DNA from: Gammaproteobacteria bacterium
Lineage (GTDB): Bacteria > Pseudomonadota > Gammaproteobacteria > Pseudomonadales > GM7GCV1
Reading direction: 5' to 3'
NCBI GenBank assembly: GCA_030830945.1
Contig: JAURLY010000138.1
Span: forward strand, 1-5,484
DNA length: 5,484 nucleotides
A model generated the notes under the pieces. It was not told where the DNA came from. It did not search any database and was given only the letters and a program-made list of their open reading frames with translations. The position numbers were made by a program, and so were the translations under genes. Within the stretch, counting starts at the first letter, position 1. Every line of letters starts with the position of its first letter. This document shows, one piece after another, positions 1 through 5,484 of this stretch.

Positions 1-1269
1 ACAGATCATCACCTGCCAGGCAGTGAGTTACCGGATGCCAATGCCATTGTTAATCCAAACCAGCCCGGGTGCGAATTCCCATCAAAGAATCTTGCCGGGG
101 TAGGGGTGGTATTTTATCTGTTGATTGCGCTGAGGGCCCGATTAAGGCAAAGCAACTGGTTTGAACAACAACAGCTCCCCGAGCCGCGGCTGGAAAACTA
201 TCTGGACATTGTGGCGCTGGGAACCGTTGCCGATCTTGTCCCTCTGGATCAACTAAACAGGGTGCTGGTATCGCAAGGGCTCAAGTTGCTTCGCAGTGGT
301 CAGGGCAACCCGGGAATTAAGGCGATACTGGACGTTTCAGGTAGGGATTTTTCCCAGGCGCGCTCGGCCGATCTGGGATTCGCTGTCGGGCCCAGAATTA
401 ATGCGGCTGGAAGACTGGACGATATAACTGAAGGGATTAACTGTTTATTGGCAGATGATCCTATGGCCGCTCATCAATATGCCCGTGACCTGCATCATAT
501 CAATCTGGAAAGGCGGCAGATTCAGGATCAGATGCAAGCGGATGCGGATCGAAGTCTTGAATCGCTCAAGTTGGATCATAACAATTTACCATGGGGATAT
601 TGCTGTTTTGAAGAGCAGTGGCATCAAGGGTTGGTCGGGCTAGTTGCAGCCCGTATCAAGGATAATATCCATCGACCGGTTATTGCGTTTGCTCCTTCAG
701 AGGATAATTCGGTACTCAAAGGCTCCGCAAGGTCAATTCCAGGACTACATATTCGTGATTGCCTGGAGCGTATAAATAGCCAGCATCCGAAGCTTATCCA
801 GAAGTTTGGTGGTCATGCCATGGCTGCTGGCCTCACGATCGAAACCAGTAACTACAAGCAGTTCCAAAAAGCCTTCGATGAAGCCACAAGAGAGCTGCTT
901 AACGAGGAAGATTTGCAATCGGTTTTGTGGAACGACGGTGTGCTTGATGACACGGATTTCTCGCTGGAATTCGCTTCTACATTAGAGAATCTACTTCCTT
1001 GGGGACAAGGCGTTCCAGAACCACAATTCCAGGGGCGCTTTGGGGTTTTTAGTAGCCGCTGCTTAAAAGAAAAACATTTAAAGATGCAATTGGCTCGGCC
1101 AGGAACGTCGAAGGTGCTCGATGCCATTTGGTTTAATGCCCCTGTCGAGCTTATGAGCCTATCGGATGGGCTTATAGATGCAGTTTACCGTATGGAAATA
1201 AATCGATTCAGGGGCTCAGATAGCCTGCAACTTCAAATTGTTTATGCCGAGCCAGTTAGTCCTGATTAA
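1..1269 (+). CDS. recJ: Single-stranded-DNA-specific 5'-3' exonuclease RecJ (5'-truncated by window edge)
   Basis: RecJ degrades single-stranded DNA 5' to 3' in the cytoplasm and serves RecF-pathway recombination, mismatch repair and processing of stalled forks. The reading frame is open from base 1, so the gene enters from the left; 422 codons plus TAA are present. The visible part begins with TDHHLPGSELPDA, the DHH motif that gives the superfamily its name. Next come GTVAD (window residues 74-78, a metal-binding motif), GPRINAAGRLDD (130-141), and the DHHA1 region with HQGLVG (208-213), KGSARSIPG (240-248) and FGGHAMAAG (269-277). The final roughly 110 residues correspond to the C-terminal OB-type domain. 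E. coli RecJ is about 577 residues with its DHH motif near residue 160, so roughly 155 N-terminal residues, including the first phosphoesterase motifs, should lie outside. No frameshift or missing motif is seen. The 3' end overlaps the convergent tesA gene. Identification is from remembered family sequence and is very secure. Confidence 0.97.
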   Translation, partial: TDHHLPGSELPDANAIVNPNQPGCEFPSKNLAGVGVVFYLLIALRARLRQSNWFEQQQLPEPRLENYLDIVALGTVADLVPLDQLNRVLVSQGLKLLRSGQGNPGIKAILDVSGRDFSQARSADLGFAVGPRINAAGRLDDITEGINCLLADDPMAAHQYARDLHHINLERRQIQDQMQADADRSLESLKLDHNNLPWGYCCFEEQWHQGLVGLVAARIKDNIHRPVIAFAPSEDNSVLKGSARSIPGLHIRDCLERINSQHPKLIQKFGGHAMAAGLTIETSNYKQFQKAFDEATRELLNEEDLQSVLWNDGVLDDTDFSLEFASTLENLLPWGQGVPEPQFQGRFGVFSSRCLKEKHLKMQLARPGTSKVLDAIWFNAPVELMSLSDGLIDAVYRMEINRFRGSDSLQLQIVYAEPVSPD

Positions 1270-1864
1270 TCAAAGGGCGCAGGAAATTAAGTACGTAATC
1301 CTTGATTAACGGCTGGGCCGTTTCATTAGGGTGTATCCCATCATCCTGCATTAGCTCAGTATTGGTAGCGATCTGTTCCTGATATAAATTTAAAAATGGG
1401 GCGTCCATTTCCCCAGCAATTTCCGGAAATATCGCAGCAAACGCGTTACTGTATCGATCCCCGTAATTTGGTGGGATGCGGATGCCAAAATATATTGGCT
1501 CGGCACCGAAATTTTTTACGATACGACCTATCTGTAACAGGTTGTTCTCGATCACATTTAACGGGTATCCGCGTAATCCATCATTACCACCCAACTGAAT
1601 GATTACCCAGTCAGGCTGATGGGTATCCAGTAACGATTGAACCCTGGAAAGGCCTCCCCCTGTAGCTTCTCCACTAACGCTTGCGTTAATGACCTCGTGC
1701 TGGCTATCGAGTTCAGTAGTCATTAACTGTACCCAGCCAGATTCCCAGGGGATGTCATATGCAGCGCTCAGGCTATCGCCCAAAACAAGAATGCGATCCG
1801 CATAAGCGGGTGCTGTAGAGAGAAATGTACAAAAAAAAGCGATTAAAAATGAAACAATCTTCAT
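1256..1864 (-). CDS. tesA: Periplasmic SGNH-family arylesterase / acyl-CoA thioesterase I / lysophospholipase L1 (TesA)
   Basis: This 202-residue secreted hydrolase is expected to cleave acyl thioesters, lysophospholipids and simple esters in the periplasm. Residues 1-22 are a signal peptide: a Lys at position 3, a hydrophobic core, and an A-Y-A cleavage site before Asp23. The SGNH blocks are all present: GDSLSAAY (29-36, nucleophile Ser31), block II with Gly65 in SVSGEATGGG, block III GGND (92-95, Asn94) and block V DGIHPN (175-180, Asp175 and His178). These residues keep the same spacing as Ser10, Gly44, Asn73, Asp154 and His157 of mature E. coli TesA, so the enzyme should be active. The frame stays open upstream to 2137, but the ATG at 1864 is preferred because it puts the signal peptide at the N-terminus and lies just below a plausible promoter. 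No good Shine-Dalgarno sequence precedes it. It is divergent from ybbA, as in E. coli. True in vivo substrate is unknown. Confidence 0.95.
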   Translation of the reverse strand: MKIVSFLIAFFCTFLSTAPAYADRILVLGDSLSAAYDIPWESGWVQLMTTELDSQHEVINASVSGEATGGGLSRVQSLLDTHQPDWVIIQLGGNDGLRGYPLNVIENNLLQIGRIVKNFGAEPIYFGIRIPPNYGDRYSNAFAAIFPEIAGEMDAPFLNLYQEQIATNTELMQDDGIHPNETAQPLIKDYVLNFLRPLINQD

Positions 1865-1888
1865 GGCCGGTACGTAAAAAGTGCTGCT

Positions 1889-1917
1889 AGTATCAAAATC
1901 TACGAGTCTTTGGGCAA
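1889..1917 (-). promoter_or_regulatory. Candidate sigma-70 promoter for tesA
   Basis: On the - strand, TTGCCC (1917-1912) is followed after exactly 17 bases by GATACT (1894-1889). Each hexamer matches the sigma-70 consensus at 4 of 6 positions and the spacing is ideal. A start of transcription near 1882 would give a leader of only about 18 bases before the tesA ATG at 1864. This is a pattern match by eye in a short, AT-rich stretch, so a chance match is possible. Confidence 0.4.
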
Positions 1918-1929
1918 AAAGGTCTGCCC
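1912..1929. repeat. Short inverted repeat in the tesA/ybbA divergent region
   Basis: GGGCA (1912-1916) and TGCCC (1925-1929) form a 5-bp inverted repeat around an 8-base spacer. It overlaps the candidate -35 hexamer of the tesA promoter, so an operator role is conceivable. Five-base arms are short enough to arise by chance. Confidence 0.3.
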
Positions 1930-1940
1930 TGTAACCCTCA

Positions 1941-1953
1941 AAAAGTAACTTTT
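1941..1953. repeat. 13-base palindrome directly before the ybbA start codon
   Basis: AAAAGT and ACTTTT flank a single central A (1947), giving a perfect 6-bp dyad that ends two bases before the ybbA ATG. It occupies the position where a Shine-Dalgarno sequence would normally sit, and no such sequence is visible there. Its single-base centre makes an RNA hairpin unlikely, so if functional it is more likely a DNA site for a dimeric regulator. The dyad itself is plain in the sequence; its function is unproven. Confidence 0.45.
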
Positions 1954-1955
1954 GC

Positions 1956-2621
1956 ATGATAACAACAAAATCTCTTTGCAAGACCGTTGAAACGAACGAC
2001 GGCAAACTTGAACTGTTAAAAAATATTAATCTTGAAATTGAAGCGGGCCAAAGTGTCGCCATTATTGGCCCGTCGGGCGCTGGAAAATCCACATTGCTGG
2101 GTTTGATTGCGGGCCTTGATATGCCTACTTCGGGCAAAATTTATCTGGATCAATACTGTATTACCGATATGGATGAAGAAGAGCGAGCCAAGGTTCGTTC
2201 CGAACTCGTCGGCTTCGTGTTTCAGACCTTTCAGCTTTTGCCGGGCTTGAGTGCGCTGGAAAACGTCGCCTTGCCGCTTGAGCTTCGAGGTGATGGCAGC
2301 GCCATAGCAGATGCAAAAATGTATCTGGATCGCGTTGGCTTGGCCGAGCGATATGACCACTATCCGCGTCAGCTTTCAGGTGGTGAACAACAAAGGGTTG
2401 CCCTGGCGCGCGCTTTTGCCTGCAAGCCAACCATATTGTTCGCTGATGAGCCTACCGGGAATCTGGATGCCAAGACGGGGGAGAAAATTAGCGACTTGTT
2501 GTTTAAATTGAATTCGGAAGAGGGTGCTACGCTGGTTCTTGTTACCCACGAAACCCGTCTGGCTGATCGATGCCAGCGTCAGTTGGTTATCGATGCGGGA
2601 GAGATCGTTAGCGATGCTTGA
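1956..2621 (+). CDS. ybbA: ABC transporter ATP-binding protein, YbbA type (MacB/LolD-like subfamily)
   Basis: This 221-residue cytoplasmic ATPase should dimerise and power the permease encoded immediately downstream. All nucleotide-binding motifs are intact: Walker A GPSGAGKST (38-46), Q-loop Gln90 in GFVFQTF, the signature LSGGEQQR (140-147), Walker B ILFADEPT (160-167, with catalytic Glu165), the D-loop in GNLD (168-171) and the switch histidine His198 in VTHE. The SGGEQQRVALARA and ADEPTGNLD forms are typical of the MacB/LolD/FtsE group. MDEEERAKVRSELVGFVFQ resembles YbbA in particular. The start is well fixed: an in-frame TAA lies at 1932-1934, and ATG 1956 is the first ATG after it. No clear ribosome-binding site is seen, and no convincing promoter was found in the 91 bases before it. 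The last 8 bases overlap ybbP, showing a translationally coupled operon. Expected partner is YbbP; transported or extracted substrate is unknown. Confidence 0.93.
   Translation: MITTKSLCKTVETNDGKLELLKNINLEIEAGQSVAIIGPSGAGKSTLLGLIAGLDMPTSGKIYLDQYCITDMDEEERAKVRSELVGFVFQTFQLLPGLSALENVALPLELRGDGSAIADAKMYLDRVGLAERYDHYPRQLSGGEQQRVALARAFACKPTILFADEPTGNLDAKTGEKISDLLFKLNSEEGATLVLVTHETRLADRCQRQLVIDAGEIVSDA
2597..2603 (+). promoter_or_regulatory. Ribosome-binding site for ybbP inside the end of ybbA
   Basis: GGGAGAG lies 10 bases before the ATG at 2614, within the ybbA coding sequence. It supports 2614 rather than any start further upstream in the same open frame (open back to at least 2524). With the 8-base overlap of the ybbA stop and the ybbP start, it suggests translational coupling. 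Confidence 0.6.
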
Positions 2622-5103
2622 ACTTAAGCTTTTGTGGCGAGACTGGAAAGGTGGTCAGCTAAGTCTTATTGCCGCATCACTGGTTTTGGCGGTAGCGGTC
2701 GTTGCTGGCGTCGCCATTCTGGCAGAACGAGTTCAAGGGGGCTTGTCACGCGAAGCCAGTGGATTTATTGCCTCTGATCTCATCATTCATTCAAGTATTG
2801 AAGTCCCAAGGCTTTACTGGGATAAAGCTGATGAACTGGGCCTGCAGACAGCAGAATCCACCCAGTTTAGCTCCATGATTTTTCGTGACGACCATACACA
2901 TTTGGGTACGGTTAAAGCGGTTGGGGATTTATATCCCCTGCGAGGTGAATTAACCATCACCGATGTTCCGTTCGCACCGGACGATTCAACCTGGAGTAAA
3001 ACAAATCAAGGTCCGCGCGCCGGGGAAGCTTGGGTTGAAGAACGCCTGTTACCTATCATGGATATGGAAATGGGTGATTCCATTGAAGTTGGCAATCTAG
3101 AGCTGCCTGTGACCAAAGTCATTATCAGTGAGCCTGATCGCGGAAGTGGTTTCTCCGTGATGGGCGCAAGGGTCATGATAAACGCCCAGGATTTGCCTGC
3201 CACAGGCGTGGTTCAGCCCGGAAGTCGAGTTAGTTACCACATGCTGGTCGCGGGTGAAGACACCCAGGTTCAGTCGTTTCAGGACTGGTTGGACGAAATG
3301 GTCAATGAGGATTACAACGAACACCTGCATTATCACCTGCCGGAGGAGTCCGAGGAGCGTCTGCAAAGCGCATTAGAAAGTGGACGAAGTTTCCTGTTGC
3401 TGGCGGGTACGGTCGGGGTGCTTTTGGCTGCAATTGCATTGGCGCTTTCCAGTCAAAGATACGCGGAGCGACACAAAGACAGCATCGCCCTCATGAAGAG
3501 TTGGGGATTGTCAGCCTCCCGAATAAGGTCAATTCTGTTTCGGCAAATAGCACTGCTCGGTTTGTTCTGTACAGTCATTGGTTTGTTGCTTGGCGTAGGG
3601 ATACACCAGTTTTTGCTCTGGTCCATTAGCGATCTTCTTCCCGGGGGATTGCCCCAGGCTGGCATTGGCCCTTATCTGGTCGCTTCCATGACGGGCGTAT
3701 TTTGTTTGATGGGCTTTGCCCTCCCGGCCATGTGGCATCTCCCAAGCATTGAACCCTTACGTGTTTTAAGGCGTGATCTGCCAACCAGCGTTCTGAGTCT
3801 TGGTGAAAGAGCGCTTGCAGGTATTGCCATGTTGATAGGTATCCTGTTTTTCTATAGCTCAAGCCTGTTGATGACTTTTTCCTTCATTGGGGGTGCGGCG
3901 TTGGTGGCGCTGGTGCTGGGCGGATTGGCGTACGGCTTAATGACGCTGTTTAAGCGTTGGGCAACCAGGGCTGGCAGTATATTTAGGTTGTCGATTGGCA
4001 ATTTATGGCGACGGAAGTGGCAATCCATTATCCAGATGATCGCTTTCTCCTTCACGATTATGTTATTGCTGGTGATGCTAAGTATGCGAACTTCGTTACT
4101 CGAGGATTGGCAATTACAGCTTCCCGAAGATGCGCCCAATCATTTTCTTGTGAACGTAGCCCCTTATGAAGTGGATCATGTTCAGGACATGCTGGCTGAT
4201 CACCAACTGCAAAGTGCTGAGTGGTATCCCATGGTCCGCGGCCGCCTAATTAAACAGAACGGTGAGATGATTCTGGAGGAGCGACTGGATCTGGCCGATG
4301 GCCTGGATCGTGAGGTTAATCTTACCTGGGCGATGCAATTGCCAGATTCCAATGAAGTTGTCGCTGGAGAGTGGTGGACAGAGCCTGGCAAGGCAGAATT
4401 TTCTATGGAAGAAGAAGTTGCTGGCCAGCTGGGTGTGGAGCTCGGGGACATGTTTACATTCAGTCTTGGTGGACTGGAAGTAGAAGCAGAGTTAACCAGT
4501 TTACGTAGTGTTGACTGGGACAGTATGAAACCCAACTTTTTCATCATCTTTCCCGAAGGTGTTTTGGAAGATTATTCCCCCAACTGGATTACCAGTGTCT
4601 ACTTGGAGCGCGAAGACAAGCTGTTTATTAATGACCTCTTGTCTGAATACCCAACTATTCTGGTCGTTGCCCTGGATGAAATCATTAACCGTATTCGCAT
4701 AGTTATTGACCGGGTCAGCATGGGGCTGGAAATGATGCTAATGCTTGTTTTAGCCTGTGGGATTTTGGTTTTATTTGCGGCGATCGCCACCAGCTTTGAT
4801 GAGCGTGCACAGGAGTCAGCTATTCTGAGAACCTTGGGTAGCTCGCGTAAAATTGTACTCGGTGCCCTGTTTTTGGAATTTGGCTTTATGGGTTTTATGG
4901 CGGGGCTGGTTGGTGCGCTAGGAGCGCAAATTGCCGTGTTCGCACTCCAGTACTTTGTCTTTAATATGGATTTGGTTTTTTACGGCTGGATATGGCTTGT
5001 TGGTCCGCTATCAGGTGCCATAGTGGTTTCCGCTATGGGGTTGATGCGCAGTTATTCTTTAGTAACGACGCCGCCTCTTCAGTCCTTGCGAGCATTAGGT
5101 TAA
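2614..5103 (+). CDS. ybbP: ABC transporter permease, YbbP type, with two FtsX domains
   Basis: This 829-residue inner-membrane protein is the permease partner of YbbA; E. coli YbbP is about 804 residues. By eye there are ten hydrophobic segments: about 17-38, 259-280, 309-336, 350-375, 398-420, 421-446, 470-492, 703-727, 748-780 and 788-812. Two large periplasmic regions (about 39-258 and 493-702) separate them, the first after helix 1 and the second after helix 7. The two FtsX domains (about 260-385 and 704-825) each begin with a helix followed by an amphipathic coupling segment: ERHKDSIALMKSWGLSASRI at 285-304, and ERAQESAILRTLGSSRKIV at 730-748. PSIEPLRVLRRDLP (377-390) is typical of the family. 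The second periplasmic region contains RSVDWDSMKPNFFIIFPEGV (631-650), which I associate with YbbP and close relatives. The frame is open upstream, but ATG 2614 is chosen for its ribosome-binding site, its short overlap with ybbA and a family-like N-terminus. Such permeases usually transmit motion to the periplasm rather than forming a classical channel. Confidence 0.93.
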   Translation: MLELKLLWRDWKGGQLSLIAASLVLAVAVVAGVAILAERVQGGLSREASGFIASDLIIHSSIEVPRLYWDKADELGLQTAESTQFSSMIFRDDHTHLGTVKAVGDLYPLRGELTITDVPFAPDDSTWSKTNQGPRAGEAWVEERLLPIMDMEMGDSIEVGNLELPVTKVIISEPDRGSGFSVMGARVMINAQDLPATGVVQPGSRVSYHMLVAGEDTQVQSFQDWLDEMVNEDYNEHLHYHLPEESEERLQSALESGRSFLLLAGTVGVLLAAIALALSSQRYAERHKDSIALMKSWGLSASRIRSILFRQIALLGLFCTVIGLLLGVGIHQFLLWSISDLLPGGLPQAGIGPYLVASMTGVFCLMGFALPAMWHLPSIEPLRVLRRDLPTSVLSLGERALAGIAMLIGILFFYSSSLLMTFSFIGGAALVALVLGGLAYGLMTLFKRWATRAGSIFRLSIGNLWRRKWQSIIQMIAFSFTIMLLLVMLSMRTSLLEDWQLQLPEDAPNHFLVNVAPYEVDHVQDMLADHQLQSAEWYPMVRGRLIKQNGEMILEERLDLADGLDREVNLTWAMQLPDSNEVVAGEWWTEPGKAEFSMEEEVAGQLGVELGDMFTFSLGGLEVEAELTSLRSVDWDSMKPNFFIIFPEGVLEDYSPNWITSVYLEREDKLFINDLLSEYPTILVVALDEIINRIRIVIDRVSMGLEMMLMLVLACGILVLFAAIATSFDERAQESAILRTLGSSRKIVLGALFLEFGFMGFMAGLVGALGAQIAVFALQYFVFNMDLVFYGWIWLVGPLSGAIVVSAMGLMRSYSLVTTPPLQSLRALG

Positions 5104-5121
5104 TTCACTGCAAAGCGAGAC

Positions 5122-5175
5122 AATCAAGAAGAATAAAACTACTCGATTACCGACTTAATGCCATCGGTAATCGAG
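5122..5175 (-). terminator. Intrinsic terminator in the convergent gap, best for the - strand gene
   Basis: CTCGATTACCGA (5142-5153) and TCGGTAATCGAG (5164-5175) form a perfect 12-bp stem, half G/C, around a 10-base loop. Read on the - strand, the stem starts 21 bases after the stop codon of the terminal gene. It is followed by a T-rich stretch, TAGTTTTATTCTTCTTGATT (5141-5122), with 13 T in 20 bases. On the + strand, 38 bases beyond the ybbP stop, no T-rich tail follows the stem. The hairpin may therefore only protect the ybbP transcript 3' end or terminate it weakly. Confidence 0.75.
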
Positions 5176-5196
5176 CTGTGAAAATGTTATTGAGGC

Positions 5197-5484
5197 CTAT
5201 TGCCTGACGGCGGTGATGTTTTCACCACCCCAGCTAAAGGAGAATGTTTCCGCGGGGTTTTCAGTATTACCACCAAATTCAAACTGTCCCGGCCAATCTT
5301 TGGAGAAGAAGCTCGTTTCAGAATTTGCGTAAATTCGACTCCACTCTGAAAGCAGCGTGCCATAACTCTCAGGCACACCCTCAAAAGATAGGTAGTTGCC
5401 ACCTTGGTAGCTGATCACATAGGTATTTTCACCGTCGGAATATGTGCCTTCAAGTCGCTCATAAGCCTCTGCGTCCAGCTGAAC
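5197..5484 (-). CDS. C-terminal fragment of an unidentified protein (start lies beyond the right edge)
   Basis: The - strand frame is open from base 5484 down to a TAG at 5197-5199, giving the last 95 residues of a protein. An internal GTG at 5418 could serve as a start, but the reading is equally protein-like upstream of it (LDAEAYERLEGTYSDGENTY), so I take it as the tail of a longer gene. The fragment is rich in Gly, aromatic and acidic residues with alternating patterns and no membrane segment, which suggests an all-beta, soluble or exported domain. The L-E-G-T-Y-S start and the later QFEFGG strand recall the small beta-rich C-terminal domains found after serine beta-lactamase-like hydrolases and some S41 peptidases. 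That similarity is loose and from memory only. A terminator 21 bases after the stop supports a real gene end. Function cannot be assigned from this part. Confidence 0.8.
   Translation of the reverse strand, partial: VQLDAEAYERLEGTYSDGENTYVISYQGGNYLSFEGVPESYGTLLSEWSRIYANSETSFFSKDWPGQFEFGGNTENPAETFSFSWGGENITAVRQ

Noticed and set aside
1266..1309. Inverted repeat TTAATCAA (1266-1273) and TTGATTAA (1302-1309) just after the recJ stop, a possible recJ terminator
   Set aside because: The arms are only 8 bp, almost all A/T, with a 28-base loop and no T-run after them, and the repeat lies within the tesA coding sequence. It is too weak to call.
1865..2137. N-terminal extension of tesA up to 2137 in the open - strand frame
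   Set aside because: It would run 182 bases into ybbA, place the signal peptide internally at residue 92, and resembles the antisense reading of ybbA rather than a protein domain.
2016..2430. Two - strand open frames of 89 and 114 codons inside ybbA
   Set aside because: Both are antisense readings of a strongly conserved ATPase gene, with no motifs of their own.
2524..2613. N-terminal extension of ybbP to an ATG at 2524
   Set aside because: It lies wholly within ybbA in another frame. ATG 2614 has a ribosome-binding site, a typical 8-base overlap and a family-like N-terminus.
4200..4547. A 115-codon - strand open frame inside ybbP
   Set aside because: It is Ser/Pro/Arg-rich, low in complexity and antisense to a coherent permease sequence, as expected of a shadow frame.
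4992..5207. A 71-codon + strand open frame spanning the ybbP end, the hairpin and the end of the last gene
   Set aside because: It overlaps ybbP out of frame, covers the terminator stem, has no ribosome site and no recognisable protein pattern.
5187..5402. A 71-codon - strand open frame in a second frame near the right end
   Set aside because: It is out of frame with the better-supported gene at 5197-5484, which stays open to the window edge and reads as a plausible beta-rich domain.

Overview
The window looks like chromosomal DNA from a gammaproteobacterium. The base composition is roughly balanced, coding density is high, and every recognisable protein resembles a gammaproteobacterial housekeeping family. 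The translations of the first four genes align over long stretches, as I remember them, with Escherichia coli RecJ, TesA, YbbA and YbbP. I cannot name the genus. I see no mobile element, CRISPR array, RNA gene or sign of recent transfer.

Layout from left to right. (1) The 3' three quarters of recJ on the + strand, entering the window at the DHH motif. (2) tesA on the - strand, a secreted SGNH-family thioesterase/lysophospholipase whose 3' end overlaps recJ by 14 bp. (3) A 91-bp divergent intergenic region with a candidate tesA promoter and two short inverted repeats. (4) ybbA on the + strand, the ATPase of a MacB/LolD-type ABC transporter. (5) ybbP on the + strand, its large ten-helix FtsX-family permease, overlapping ybbA by 8 bp. 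(6) A 93-bp convergent gap with a perfect 12-bp inverted repeat that reads as a terminator for the - strand. (7) The C-terminal 95 codons of an unidentified - strand gene that runs off the right edge.

How the genes relate. YbbA and YbbP should form one inner-membrane complex that uses cytoplasmic ATP hydrolysis to move large periplasmic domains. TesA carries a signal peptide and should act in the periplasm, and its divergent placement beside ybbAP matches the arrangement in E. coli. The best reading is one functional module: an esterase/thioesterase plus an ABC machine that presents or extracts hydrophobic molecules. RecJ is a cytoplasmic DNA-repair exonuclease and is probably only a neighbour. 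I found no clearly undescribed system. The points worth a second look are the TesA-YbbAP partnership, the compact divergent start region, the hairpin at the right and the unidentified terminal gene.
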